In this document: positions 36,792 to 45,786 of the stretch, piece by piece
Layout of the letters: every line of letters begins with the position of its first letter
Position numbering within the stretch: position 1 is the stretch's first letter
Origin: Methanomassiliicoccus sp.
Lineage (GTDB): Archaea > Thermoplasmatota > Thermoplasmata > Methanomassiliicoccales > Methanomassiliicoccaceae
Direction: 5' to 3'
DNA length: 64,000 bases
Assembly: GCA_018262895.1 (NCBI GenBank)
Contig: JADFDJ010000009.1
Location: 60,590 to 124,589, forward strand
The notes under the pieces: model-generated
The model's database searches: none
What the model was told of the DNA's origin: nothing
The model's input: only the letters and a program-made list of their open reading frames with translations
Position numbers and translations under genes: made by a program

Positions 36792-37631
36792 ATGGTTGAT
36801 CTAGTGCAAGTATTGAACGACATGGTTGGAGATATAATCACCGCGATACCGGCGATATTGGGAGCGATAATCGTTATCGCGCTCGGATACATCTTTGGGT
36901 CGGTGGTCGGAAAGGCCGTCAACCATCTCGTGGAAAGGATCGGTTTGGAGAAGAGTTTTGACCAGAGCTCAGTCGGCAGAACGTTCCGCTCGGCAGGGTT
37001 GGACCTGTCAAATGTGATAGGGATGTTCGTCAAGGCCTTCATAATAATCATCTCGGTCATCTTCGCCATCGAGATACTGAACATAGGTGGGACGCTTGGA
37101 TTCTACCTGCAACAGATCGCGGGATACCTACCGCGCTTACTGGCAGGTCTGCTCATTATCATACTGGGAGCGATACTGGTGGATTTCCTGGCCTCCTTCA
37201 TCGGGAAGATGATAAGGCCTATGTTTCCACCAGAGAAGGTCGAGATCGCGGACATGCTGAAGAACCTCCTGTTCATCGGCCTGATCGCTTTCATCCTCCT
37301 GCTGGCGCTCGACACCATGCTCCTGTCGGGCAGCACCGTGTACCCCCTCATACTAGGCTTCGTCATCATCGGAGCAGGCATCTCGCTGACCGATGTTCTG
37401 ATAAGGTCCATTGTAGAGGACCACGCCGAGTTCAAGGCGGTCGCTGGATACGCGAAGTTTGTTCTGTATTCGGTGTTCCTGATAATCGGTGCGGGTGCGA
37501 TCTTCGCAACGTTCCCTGGCGTAACGAGCATCGTCGGCAATGTCTCCTGGGCCTTCGCCATCGCCCTGGCGCTGATGCTGGTGCCTGTGGCATACATGCT
37601 GACGAAGAGGATGACGAAGGAGATGAGCTAG
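36792..37631 (+). CDS. TM-helix-repeat membrane protein (MscS-related, CmpX-like)
   Basis: 279 residues with about seven hydrophobic helices and no beta-rich MscS channel domain. Two copies of the conserved TM-helix repeat are seen: ILGAIIVIALGYIFGSVVGK near residue 22 and LPRLLAGLLIIILGAILVDF near residue 115. Such proteins belong to the small-conductance mechanosensitive-channel relatives and are thought to sit in the cell membrane and act in osmotic or stress adaptation. A GGTGA site is next to the ATG. Followed by a strong terminator. Confidence 0.8.
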   Translation: MVDLVQVLNDMVGDIITAIPAILGAIIVIALGYIFGSVVGKAVNHLVERIGLEKSFDQSSVGRTFRSAGLDLSNVIGMFVKAFIIIISVIFAIEILNIGGTLGFYLQQIAGYLPRLLAGLLIIILGAILVDFLASFIGKMIRPMFPPEKVEIADMLKNLLFIGLIAFILLLALDTMLLSGSTVYPLILGFVIIGAGISLTDVLIRSIVEDHAEFKAVAGYAKFVLYSVFLIIGAGAIFATFPGVTSIVGNVSWAFAIALALMLVPVAYMLTKRMTKEMS

Positions 37632-37667
37632 GCATTTCGGCCTCATCTCCAATTTTTTCTTTTTTTC
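37620..37667 (+). terminator. Terminator of the TM-helix-repeat gene
   Basis: GAGATGAG..CTCATCTC, an eight-pair stem that includes the stop codon in its 5' arm region, followed by AATTTTTTCTTTTTTTC. Confidence 0.8.
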
Positions 37668-37749
37668 AAAATTAATCTTCATTTCTTGGCTGACGGCCAT
37701 ACACTAGTAGTTATTTCTATTCACAATTGAATCAACCACTGGTGAACTG

Positions 37750-38661
37750 ATGGGAGAGAAGAACAGTGTTGAGGAACTTGTTAATAAAGTGAGGGTTAAG
37801 CCAGGTAAGAAGGTGGACCTTGGTGACTACCCTACCTCCTGGGATTATTCAGAACAATATTCCTTGAACGGCCTCCAGCTTTCTAAGGACAACTCGGACG
37901 AGCTCCTTGCCAGAAGTCAGAAGGAACTAGTAAAGATGCAGGAGGTGCTGTGGGCCGACGACCGCTTCGCCCTCTTGATCATCCTTCAGGGAATGGATGC
38001 TGCAGGCAAGGATGGGTTGATCAAGCATGTCATGGCGGGCGTCAACCCCCAGGGCTGTCAAGTGACGTCCTTCAAAACACCGACGGCGGAGGAGGCTGGA
38101 CATGATTTCCTTTGGAGGTGTGTCAAGGTACTTCCAGAGAAGGGGAAGATAGGTATCTTCAACCGCTCCTACTACGAGGAGGTTCTGGTTGTTCGTGTCC
38201 ATCCCCAGTTCCTGGAGAGCCAGAGGTTGCCACAGAAGAGGATAGATGACCGGTTCTGGGAGGACCGGTTCCGCAGCATCAATGACCTCGAGAGGCATCT
38301 GGAGAGGAGCGGCACGATGATCGTCAAGCTGTTCCTCAACATATCCAAGGAAGAGCAGAGGAACCGCCTGCTAGATAGGATCAAGGAGCCGGAAAAGAGG
38401 TGGAAGTTCAATCCAAATGACGTGAAGGAGAGGGACCAGTGGGCCCTGTACATGGAGGCATACCGTCAGGTGCTCGAGCACACAAGCACCGAGCAAGTCC
38501 CATGGTATGTATTGCCTGCCGACCAGAAGTGGCTGTCCCGCGTCCTGGCGTCCCAGATCGTGACCTCAGAGATAAAGAAGCTGGGACTGAGGTATCCAGA
38601 AATGTCAGAGGAACAGATGGGCAATCTGGAAGAAGCGAGGTCCAAGCTGATGAAAAAGTAA
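37750..38661 (+). CDS. ppk2: Polyphosphate kinase 2 family protein
   Basis: 303 residues. PPK2 enzymes transfer phosphate between polyphosphate and nucleotides in the cytoplasm. Visible motifs: Walker A-like GMDAAGKDG (81-89), the lid-region signature FNRSYYEEVLVVRVHP near 139-154, and the downstream arginine-rich ERHLERSGT block and PWYVLPADQKW. A length of ~300 residues with a single domain fits the short PPK2 class that favours nucleotide phosphorylation from polyphosphate, but the direction cannot be read from sequence. Ribosome site GGTGA lies six bases before the ATG. Confidence 0.93.
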   Translation: MGEKNSVEELVNKVRVKPGKKVDLGDYPTSWDYSEQYSLNGLQLSKDNSDELLARSQKELVKMQEVLWADDRFALLIILQGMDAAGKDGLIKHVMAGVNPQGCQVTSFKTPTAEEAGHDFLWRCVKVLPEKGKIGIFNRSYYEEVLVVRVHPQFLESQRLPQKRIDDRFWEDRFRSINDLERHLERSGTMIVKLFLNISKEEQRNRLLDRIKEPEKRWKFNPNDVKERDQWALYMEAYRQVLEHTSTEQVPWYVLPADQKWLSRVLASQIVTSEIKKLGLRYPEMSEEQMGNLEEARSKLMKK

Positions 38662-38960
38662 CTACGCCCCTTATTGTCGAAAACCAGGGGATGGGCATGC
38701 CTTATCGCCTCTCCCGGTCGTTCATCCCCTTCCCGCCCCATTGTTCATGTAAGAGATGGGAGCTGGTCCCCGATTGAACGGCATGTCAGAGCATGCCACC
38801 ACGATTAAGATAGAGCGTCCATGACCTCCGCATACCGCTCTTTTAGTTGTCTGGAACGAGTGGACATCCATTCTCTGGTTCATTACGCACAACGAAATAC
38901 GACGTGGGTCGTGAAGCTATTTCAGTCGAGTATAAGAGCCGATAGATTAATCGAACAGAT
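38662..38960. other. Intergenic stretch with promoter of the SOUL gene
   Basis: No gene seen. A TATA-like GAGTATAAGAG near 38929-38938 lies about 26 bases before the SOUL start codon, which suggests a leaderless transcript of the SOUL-DUF523 pair. Confidence 0.4.
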
Positions 38961-39512
38961 ATGACCGAGACCATCGAATATGAGGTGGTGAAGACTTGGG
39001 GGGCTGTTGAGGTACGTCGGTACCCTCCAGTAGTCCTAGCCACAGTGAACAGCTCCTATGACGATATCGCCTTCGCCATCCTGTTCAAGTACATCTCGGG
39101 GTATAATGAGGCGGGGGGAAAGTTGGCGATGACCGCTCCGGTGATCTCACCTGCTCCAGGGGAGAGGATGGCGATGACCGCTCCGGTACTGAGCGATTCT
39201 GAGGGATTCTCTTTCGTTCTTCCCACCGGGACCGACATCGCGAACGCACCCCGGCCGTCGGATGCACGGGTTACGCTCTCCACCATCCCGTCCCGCTATG
39301 TGGCCACCCTCCGATTCAGCGGAAAGGCATACCTCCGTGATGTCCTGGAGATGGAGGGAGCGCTTATGAAGGTCCTAAAGGAGAAGGGTGTGGGCACGAA
39401 AGGAAGACCGTTCCTGATGCGTTATAACAGCCCGTTCATCCCTGGTTTCCTGAGACGCAACGAGGTGGGAGTGGAAGTAAGAGAGGAGGACGTCGGCAAA
39501 GGTGGTGCATGA
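38961..39512 (+). CDS. SOUL-family heme-binding-like protein
   Basis: 183 residues. The family pattern starts with YEVVKTWGAVEVRRYPPVVLATV and includes two GGKLAMTAPV/ERMAMTAPV blocks and a YVATLRFSG stretch. SOUL proteins bind heme or tetrapyrroles, or act as lipid-binding soluble proteins; which is true here is unknown. No signal peptide, so cytoplasmic. Its TGA stop is immediately followed by the ATG of the DUF523/DUF1722 gene, so the two form an operon. Confidence 0.92.
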   Translation: MTETIEYEVVKTWGAVEVRRYPPVVLATVNSSYDDIAFAILFKYISGYNEAGGKLAMTAPVISPAPGERMAMTAPVLSDSEGFSFVLPTGTDIANAPRPSDARVTLSTIPSRYVATLRFSGKAYLRDVLEMEGALMKVLKEKGVGTKGRPFLMRYNSPFIPGFLRRNEVGVEVREEDVGKGGA

Positions 39513-40499
39513 ATGCCCGCGGGACCATCATTCCCTCGTCCCCGCATCGGCATTAGCCGCTGCATCGAGCTCGATCACTGCCGCTACAACGGCGACTCGA
39601 TAGGCTCCGAGTTCGTACGCCGCCTCCGGGACCACGTCGAACTGGTGCCGGTATGTCCTGAAGTAAGTATCGGCCTTGGTGTTCCGCGGGACCCCATCAG
39701 GATCGTTCTCAGAGGAAAGGAGCGCCACCTCGTTCAGCCCTCCACCGGCCGCGATGTGACCTCTTCCATGGTCTCCTTCACAAACGATTTCCTTGACCGG
39801 CTGGGGGAGGTGGACGGTTTCATACTCAAGAGCCGCTCTCCTTCCTGCGGCGCGTACGATGTGCGGATATACCCGGACAAGGCTAATTCTGCTCCTCTGG
39901 ACAGAGGTTCGGGGATGTTCGGGAAGAGGGTGCTGGAACGCCTGCAGGGCATCCCAGTGGAGGATGAGGCCCGCCTGCGCAATATAAAGCTGGGGGAGCA
40001 TTTCCTCACCCGTGCCTTCACCCTGAGGGGGTTCCGGGAGTTGGCCGAGAGCGGCGGTGTCGCTGACCTGGTGGACTTCCATACCCGCAACAAGTACCTG
40101 CTGATGATGTACAGTCAGAAGGAGCTGAAGTACCTCGGAAACGTTGTAGCCAACCGCTCCGGGCTTTCGGTGAAGGATCTCATTCTGGATTATCGCTCGC
40201 ACCTCAGGAACGCGCTCTCCAAGCCTCCAAGATGCACCAGCCCTGTCAATGTTCTCATGCACTGCCTGGGTTACTTTTCCGAGCAGATGAGACCCCAGGA
40301 AAAGGAGTTCTTCCTGCAGAGCCTGCAGATGTACAAGGATGCGCGGATCCCCCTGAGCGTGTGCCTGAGCCTGATGCGATCCTACATCATCCGCTTCGGC
40401 AGCGATTATCTCGCGTCCCAGACCTTCTTCCAACCGTTCCCTGAGGGCATATTGGAAGTGGGGATCACCGATTCCTGCGACTGGAGAGAGATGTCTTGA
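39513..40499 (+). CDS. DUF523-DUF1722 two-domain protein
   Basis: 328 residues. The first ~150 are a DUF523 domain with cysteine-containing motifs (GISRCIELDHCRYNGD, VPVCPEVSIGLGVPRDP, LKSRSPSCGAYDV). The rest is DUF1722 (HTRNKYLLMMYSQKELKYLG, SVCLSLMRSYIIRFG), as in the YbgA type. The exact role is not established; DUF523 proteins have been linked to thiouracil desulfidase chemistry and DUF1722 to photolyase-adjacent genes. It is co-transcribed with the SOUL gene. Start ATG directly follows the upstream stop, with GGTGGTG as ribosome site. Confidence 0.92.
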   Translation: MPAGPSFPRPRIGISRCIELDHCRYNGDSIGSEFVRRLRDHVELVPVCPEVSIGLGVPRDPIRIVLRGKERHLVQPSTGRDVTSSMVSFTNDFLDRLGEVDGFILKSRSPSCGAYDVRIYPDKANSAPLDRGSGMFGKRVLERLQGIPVEDEARLRNIKLGEHFLTRAFTLRGFRELAESGGVADLVDFHTRNKYLLMMYSQKELKYLGNVVANRSGLSVKDLILDYRSHLRNALSKPPRCTSPVNVLMHCLGYFSEQMRPQEKEFFLQSLQMYKDARIPLSVCLSLMRSYIIRFGSDYLASQTFFQPFPEGILEVGITDSCDWREMS

Positions 40500-40545
40500 A
40501 CGCTTCGTGATCTAGGCAATTTTTCTACCATTTCTGCTTAATTAT

Positions 40546-40578
40546 AAAAAAATACTGCCGCCCTACGACGGGCGGCAG
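40546..40578 (-). terminator. Terminator downstream of heliorhodopsin
   Basis: Minus strand: CTGCCGCCC, six-base loop, GGGCGGCAG, then TATTTTTTTATAATT. Nine perfect pairs. It lies 138 bases past the heliorhodopsin stop. The interval 40579-40716 holds no convincing gene but would be transcribed as a 3' region. Confidence 0.75.
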
Positions 40579-40716
40579 GTGTGGGGTCCCGGCGATCGGC
40601 CTTGCCGGGGAGGTTCTTCAGGGCGGGGCTCGATACGCTTGGGGATGCTAACGATCTCACCCCTTCACCTGAACGATCATCCTAAACTGTTGCTCTCCTC
40701 CGCTGACATCAAGCCC

Positions 40717-41493
40717 TCACAGCGGCCTCAGAGTACCGGCGAACACCTGCCATGCCAGAAGGCTCTTGGCCACCAGGCTGAGAATGATGTACACTTTCTC
40801 ACCGTAGAGGTAGTCCTTCCATTTTCCTACCCTCTTGTACTGAAGCACCATGTTGATGGCGAAGCTGAAGAAGAACACGCCGATGCTGACGAAGATCCAA
40901 TAGACAAAGTCCGGAACACTTCCACCGGTGGATGATCCTGCCCCTGCCAGGTACATCGCGATCCCTATCCAGGGAACGATGCCGGCGAAGCAGCCGAAGA
41001 TGAACGATGTCCAGTTGACCTTCTCAGACCTCTGGTTGTACTGCTCCATGGTCAGCCCGAACAGGTTCATGACCGCTGTGAGAGCGAACACGCCCATCAG
41101 TGCCACAACCTCGTATATTCCCACGAGCATGGCCACGACCACGATCATCACCGATGCGCTGAGAGCGTACTCGTACCAGCGGGCCTTGTTGATGTGGTTC
41201 TTCAGGTTCTCCTCGTACCACTTTCTCAAGGGTCCGGCCAGGAGGAAGTGGTCCGTGGCACAGATGAAGAAGAACAGGGCGATCATTGGCCCGATTGGCA
41301 GATCGTAAAGGGTTTGAGCCACAGGTGTCAACGACTGCGTGACGGTATCGAAGTTCAGATAATAGGTCTTAATGGGCAACGTCACGTTGTTCGACAGGAC
41401 CAGTATCAGGATGCCTTGCAAGAAGTGCACCGCCGCCATCACGGCGTTGAACCTTCTAAGGTTACGGAGCTTGACCTCCTCAGTCGATTCCAT
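40717..41493 (-). CDS. Heliorhodopsin (retinal-binding membrane photoreceptor)
   Basis: 258 residues with seven hydrophobic helices and a cytoplasmic-like charged N-terminus, which matches the inverted topology of heliorhodopsins. The family landmarks are all visible: N16/M19/H23 in NAVMAAVHFLQG, H82 in CATDHFLLAGPLRKWYEE, the counterion E108 in RWYEYALSASVM, and the retinal lysine K243 in SLVAKSLLAWQVFAGTL. Known members bind all-trans retinal through that lysine and act as light sensors or partners of other proteins rather than pumps. No carotenoid oxygenase or retinal-synthesis gene was seen nearby. Start: a TATA box about 26 bases upstream predicts a leaderless transcript at the ATG. Confidence 0.95.
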   Translation of the reverse strand: MESTEEVKLRNLRRFNAVMAAVHFLQGILILVLSNNVTLPIKTYYLNFDTVTQSLTPVAQTLYDLPIGPMIALFFFICATDHFLLAGPLRKWYEENLKNHINKARWYEYALSASVMIVVVAMLVGIYEVVALMGVFALTAVMNLFGLTMEQYNQRSEKVNWTSFIFGCFAGIVPWIGIAMYLAGAGSSTGGSVPDFVYWIFVSIGVFFFSFAINMVLQYKRVGKWKDYLYGEKVYIILSLVAKSLLAWQVFAGTLRPL

Positions 41494-41514
41494 GCTTGTT
41501 CTGTATCTGATGCC

Positions 41515-41548
41515 GATATAAAATATTATCTTTTTTCATAATATTATG
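41515..41548 (-). promoter_or_regulatory. Leaderless promoter of heliorhodopsin with an upstream palindrome
   Basis: TTTATATC (minus strand, 41515-41522) is a TATA box centred about 26 bases from the ATG at 41493. The perfect 12-base palindrome CATAATATTATG lies just upstream at 41537-41548 and is a candidate binding site. Confidence 0.55.
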
Positions 41549-41901
41549 ATGGGATGAATGTCCGGCACATGGGAGCGGCTGAAAGAGATGTGAGCATGGG
41601 CAGCAAAATGGTTACCGAAGCTCTCTCCCCAATAATCGGACATAATCGTATCCTTTGTACTTGCGTTTGATCGAGCTAACCATCCGATACTATCTCTTTA
41701 TGGAAATGGAAGATGGATGAAAAGTATTTTTTTGGCCAGTATGGGAGAGGTGGACATTGCTATTGGCCAACACATTTGAGGGCTCCCCTGATACAGCGAC
41801 ATTTAAACAATCGTTCATTATAAATCCTACCGGCGCCCATGAAGCTTCTATTACGACCGTAGGTTATTTGAGAATTGGTTTTTTGTGGAAGGCTGTAAAA
41901 G
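41549..41901. other. Intergenic stretch between divergent genes
   Basis: No convincing gene. A TATA-like TTTAAACAATC/ATTATAAATCC region at about 41800-41825 may be the promoter of the next plus-strand gene. A 14-A/T-rich tract at 41729-41735 has no partner stem. Confidence 0.35.
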
Positions 41902-43668
41902 ATGAAAGCTGAGAGGTTTACGATCATAATCGCCCTTATGCTGGGCTTTCTTACATTCTCTTCTTCGCTACCGGTGAACACATCAGCCGCAACCGACGGA
42001 GCATATGTTTTCTTTACTGAGGAGGTGGAGGAGCCTACATTTGATGAGTGGCACGTCCGGTGGCATAAGACCGACCAGAACCCGGATTCAAGCCTAGATA
42101 CCTGGTGCCGACAGATGCACAACGCCCACGGCGGCACACATGCGGCCTGGTGCTCTCGTCAGGGCTACAACACCCACTATATCAACGGCACGGGGCTGCG
42201 CCCATACAACGGAAACATCACCTCCCTTCAGCCTCCGGTGGACCCTACCAAACTGGTTCTCCGTTACGATACCAACATGGATGCCATCATGCGCCGGGAG
42301 CTTGTAGGGGCTAGCTACTATGACACGATCACCATGAACTTCTGGTTCTACTCGGACACCGGTCGCTCGGACGCCAGGCAGCCTGACGGCGGGAGCTACG
42401 TAGGGTATGATTTCCTCAATGTCATCTACTATACTACCAATAACGGAGTAATTTCGAAGCACGTCCTGTGGACCGACACCTACGAGCAGGCCACTGCCAA
42501 GACTTGGCTGCAGGAGTCAGTGACCATCCCCAGCGAAGCTACTTGGGTAGGCTTCGAGTTCGTCTCCGGTACAGTCCCGCCCCAGGGCGGGGACGATGCT
42601 GATGCCTTCGCCGCTTACAACATCCGGACGACCCCGGAGGGTTCCACGGGCATGAAGGAGGGCGTCTACATCGATGATGTGGTGGTAATGGGGACCGGGC
42701 CCAGCGACGATGTGCCGCTGTTCACCCATGTTGATCCCTTGCCAGTTTATGAGCAGGTCAAGAACTTTACTATCTCTTGGAGCCACAACGATCCCGAGAT
42801 CGCCAAGTTCCAGTATGTCGACCTGTACTACCGGATCACCGGAACGGAGCAGTGGACAAAGTACGCGAACGTGCAGAATCCCCAGGGGAGGTTCACTTCC
42901 AGCCCCATATCGTTCAATGCGATTCAGGATGGTAACTACGAGTTCTTCACCCAGGGATACGATATCAATGGTGGTGCGGAGGTCTGGCGTGGAGTTGCGG
43001 ATACCTGGACGGTCCTTGACGGCACGCCGCCCGTTAGCACGATCGACATCGGCGGAAACCTCCGGAACGGTGCTTACTCCGGCTCAGCCACGTTCACGCT
43101 GAGTGGTACCGATGCCGCGTCCGGGGTCGACCACATATCATACCGCGTGGACGGGTCGGAGTGGACCATCTACGAGGGGATGGTGGGGCTGACCATCGAC
43201 GGGCAGCACCTGGTGGAATATTATGCGGTCGATAAGATGGGTAACAGTGAGCCTATCAAGAAGGCCACCATCACCATCGTCGACGGGGTCCCGGGGGTGG
43301 TCTTCCAAAACTCTGGAGAGCATTCCAACGACGGTAACATCACCATAAGGTTCACCGTGACCTCCACAGCACCCATCATCGAACTGGAGTACTCGCTGGA
43401 CGGGGGCGATTATGTGAGCATCGACGCCAATACCACCTCGGTGTCGCTTAGCGGGCTTGAGGATGGGGAGCATGCTCTGACAGTGAGAGCAAGGGATTCC
43501 TCGGGTAACGTTCTCATCAATGAGGCCGAGTTCACCGTAGGCATGACCTCCAATACTGGTGAGCCGCCATTGAACGGCGACATGACCGTGTTGGCCATCG
43601 CAGGCGTTGTGGGCGCTGCGGCGTTGGGAGGATTAGCCCTCATCGGCATAAGGCGGAGGAGAGGCTAG
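41902..43668 (+). CDS. C-terminally anchored surface protein with Ig-like repeats (paralogue of the 27691 gene)
   Basis: 588 residues. Signal peptide about 1-29, unique N-terminal domain with WCRQMHNAHGGTHAAWC, FWFYSDTGRSDARQP and WTDTYEQATAKTWLQES, matching the 27691-29448 protein nearly motif for motif. Ig-like and OmpL47-like repeats follow (YRVDGSEWTIYEG, GQHLVEYYAVDKMGN), then a C-terminal helix and IGIRRRRG tail. It lies 12.5 kb away on the opposite strand, so this is a dispersed duplicate. It is divergent from heliorhodopsin. The N-terminal domain was not recognised as a known family. Confidence 0.86.
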   Translation: MKAERFTIIIALMLGFLTFSSSLPVNTSAATDGAYVFFTEEVEEPTFDEWHVRWHKTDQNPDSSLDTWCRQMHNAHGGTHAAWCSRQGYNTHYINGTGLRPYNGNITSLQPPVDPTKLVLRYDTNMDAIMRRELVGASYYDTITMNFWFYSDTGRSDARQPDGGSYVGYDFLNVIYYTTNNGVISKHVLWTDTYEQATAKTWLQESVTIPSEATWVGFEFVSGTVPPQGGDDADAFAAYNIRTTPEGSTGMKEGVYIDDVVVMGTGPSDDVPLFTHVDPLPVYEQVKNFTISWSHNDPEIAKFQYVDLYYRITGTEQWTKYANVQNPQGRFTSSPISFNAIQDGNYEFFTQGYDINGGAEVWRGVADTWTVLDGTPPVSTIDIGGNLRNGAYSGSATFTLSGTDAASGVDHISYRVDGSEWTIYEGMVGLTIDGQHLVEYYAVDKMGNSEPIKKATITIVDGVPGVVFQNSGEHSNDGNITIRFTVTSTAPIIELEYSLDGGDYVSIDANTTSVSLSGLEDGEHALTVRARDSSGNVLINEAEFTVGMTSNTGEPPLNGDMTVLAIAGVVGAAALGGLALIGIRRRRG

Positions 43669-43766
43669 GGGGCCAACCTGAATCACTACGGGAGGGCTTC
43701 GCCACCAAGGTCCTCGAGAAGATGCTTCAGGCACCGTTCGACGGCCGGTGGCCGCCAACGCCATAG

Positions 43767-44348
43767 TCATCCTCTGATGAGCCGATACCCGATAGAGGGG
43801 CCCATCTGCATGCCGTAACCCAGCTGGATCAGCTGCATACCCATGGGCTCCAGGAACCTTGCTGACGTGAGCGGGCCACAATCCACGGGTTCGAATCCGA
43901 TCTCGGTCGCGAGGGACATGACGCTTTGCTTGGCGTCGACATCGTCGCCCGCCACGAACGCTGAGAGCCTGGTCTCCCCTATGCAGCCCGTGCTCTGGTT
44001 CTGAGCGAACACGGTGTTGAAGGCCTTCACCACCTTGGCCAAGGGAAGCGCCTTCTGAAGCTGCTCTGCCCCTGATGTGCTGAAGCCTATGGCCAGTTCC
44101 CCGTGGGGGTCCAGGCAATTGGTCACGTCTATGACTATCTTATCATCAACCACGTCCTTCAGCTCTATGGTGACATTGCCCAGCTGGTTATAGGGCACGG
44201 CGATTATCACCAGCTCGCCCCACTCCGCGACCTTGTGCGGCCTGGCGTTCGGGGCCCGATGACCATATTTTACGTCATGGCCTGCTCTTGTCAAACCGGC
44301 GCCGAGGGCAGAGCCCACATGGCCTTTCCCGATGATCGCGATCTTCAT
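43767..44348 (-). CDS. NAD(P)-binding protein of the F420-dependent NADP-oxidoreductase type
   Basis: 193 residues. A Rossmann start MKIAIIGKGHVGSALGAGL, then VIIAVPYNQLGNV and a VIDVTNCLDP block, as in F420H2:NADP oxidoreductase-like and coenzyme F420-binding reductases. Residues KAFNTVFAQN fit the same fold. The protein is shorter than typical Fno (about 210-220) and lacks clear F420-specific residues by eye, so the cofactor pairing is not certain. The ATG follows a GGGGCGGAT stretch. Cytoplasmic. Confidence 0.8.
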   Translation of the reverse strand: MKIAIIGKGHVGSALGAGLTRAGHDVKYGHRAPNARPHKVAEWGELVIIAVPYNQLGNVTIELKDVVDDKIVIDVTNCLDPHGELAIGFSTSGAEQLQKALPLAKVVKAFNTVFAQNQSTGCIGETRLSAFVAGDDVDAKQSVMSLATEIGFEPVDCGPLTSARFLEPMGMQLIQLGYGMQMGPSIGYRLIRG

Positions 44349-44596
44349 AAAATCCGCCCCTTACGTCACTGGCATGATGTTAATGGGATTTAGAACTTGA
44401 TACCAATGGGGGCGGAGCGCCATCTCTAGGGGAAGGAGGACAGGGGCCTGGTGACTGTACAGGGACCGGACTCCTCACCGGAACTGCGACGGTACGGGTT
44501 TCTGATGAGCGACTACTTTTCGCGCCATATCTCTGGTCTTGGCATAAAGTATATGGATATTCAGGAATTCCCCGGTAGCACATTTCGAGTGAGACC

Positions 44597-44851
44597 ATGG
44601 AAATGATAATGTTCACCAGTCCTGGCTGTAAATATTGTGAGCTGGTAAAGAAGCGGATGCCCCCCCAGTTCGTCGACAAGGTCCATTATTACGATTGCAC
44701 GCTCAAGGAGAACGAGAACCTGGTGGCCTATTACAGCGCCTATCACGCGGTCAGGAAGGCCCTTCCGGTCCTTGTAGTGGACGAGGAGCTGTTCGTGGGT
44801 CCTGAGGCCGCTTTGAAGAGGTTGAGAGAGCTCGATGAGAACGGGGCATGA
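44597..44851 (+). CDS. Glutaredoxin-like thiol-disulfide protein
   Basis: 84 residues with the redox motif CKYC at positions 11-14 (FTSPGCKYCELV), cis-proline in ALPVLVVDEELFVG and the short thioredoxin fold length of archaeal glutaredoxin-like proteins. Likely cytoplasmic electron transfer to protein thiols. Start ATG at 44597; a TATA-like AAAGTATATGG lies upstream near 44545. Standalone, divergent from the 43767 gene. Confidence 0.85.
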   Translation: MEMIMFTSPGCKYCELVKKRMPPQFVDKVHYYDCTLKENENLVAYYSAYHAVRKALPVLVVDEELFVGPEAALKRLRELDENGA

Positions 44852-44937
44852 TGCTTCGGCCACTACCTCGAACCCTCGATCATCCTGGGGTATTAAGGAA
44901 CCAGGGGCAACCTCTATCCTTTCAGATATCCTGTTGG

Positions 44938-45528
44938 TCATTCGAGGAGCAGTAACATGAATGTGGGAAGCATCTCTGGAGATGTTACGTTCTTGTCCCT
45001 GATGACCCGCGTCCCTATCCCAGCGTTCTCCGCGGTGGCGAACACATCTATTCCTGCCGCCTCCATTGATGGTCTGGCCTTCACCGGGAACCTGCACTTG
45101 TTCTGGCCATCCTCCAGTGCGCATTTCTCGCACCGGTAGCACCGGTGAGCGCCGTAGAGATAGGCCTTATAGTAGCCAGAGAGGAAGGCGTGCCTCTCCA
45201 TATCGAAACCTGCGTCGCAGGCCTTCACGCTCATCTTCTTGATGGCATTGTGGAGGTTCTGAGGCGGATAGGTGTCACAGTCCAGGAAGCCCTCGTAACG
45301 GATCAGGTACGCTTTCCTGTACTCGTCCAGGACCTTCCGGGTCTCCTCGGGTGTGGGGCTGTAGGGAGGACAGGTCAACCGCGTGCCGTAATACTTGCAA
45401 CCGAACTGGCACCTCAGCCGCACCCAGTGGGCGGTGACGACCTGCGATGTGTCCATGGGCACGAAGGCGGTGGCGCCGCTCTCCTTCGCCATCTTCTCCA
45501 GCTCGATCTCGATGTTCGGTCCGGCCAT
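44938..45528 (-). CDS. DUF2284 cysteine-rich metal-binding protein
   Basis: 196 residues from the ATG at 45528; the frame runs upstream to 45624, but MAGPNIEIELEKMAKESGA is the likely start because the upstream part is short and poor. Cysteine motifs: CQFGCKYYGTRLTCPPYSPTP near the start and CYRCEKCALEDGQNKCRFP later, as in DUF2284 proteins that bind iron-sulfur or other metals. Common next to methanogen and corrinoid metabolism genes, but no such neighbours are here. Precise role unknown. Confidence 0.87.
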   Translation of the reverse strand: MAGPNIEIELEKMAKESGATAFVPMDTSQVVTAHWVRLRCQFGCKYYGTRLTCPPYSPTPEETRKVLDEYRKAYLIRYEGFLDCDTYPPQNLHNAIKKMSVKACDAGFDMERHAFLSGYYKAYLYGAHRCYRCEKCALEDGQNKCRFPVKARPSMEAAGIDVFATAENAGIGTRVIRDKNVTSPEMLPTFMLLLLE

Positions 45529-45786
45529 CTTATCCGCCCGGGGATGGCCTCGGCGATTCATAAAACGAGCGTTCAGGAATGTTACCGAGCAGATTTGACC
45601 ATTGTCCAATAGATCCCGATTCAAGGGGGACCACGTAGGTTGGGTCTGGCCATGTCGAACGAGAGCATTTCGTGCCGATATGACTGCGGGGATGGGACCT
45701 TATCGGCGCGGAAATGAGGTGAAGGCTTTTTATCGCTCCTCCGGGCTCTTGGACTACGGTCTAGCTACTCTGGAGCAGATGGTAAG

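Noticed and set aside
40579..40716. A short gene downstream of heliorhodopsin
   Set aside because: A stretch of coding-like sequence ends in TAG but has no start codon or ribosome site in frame.
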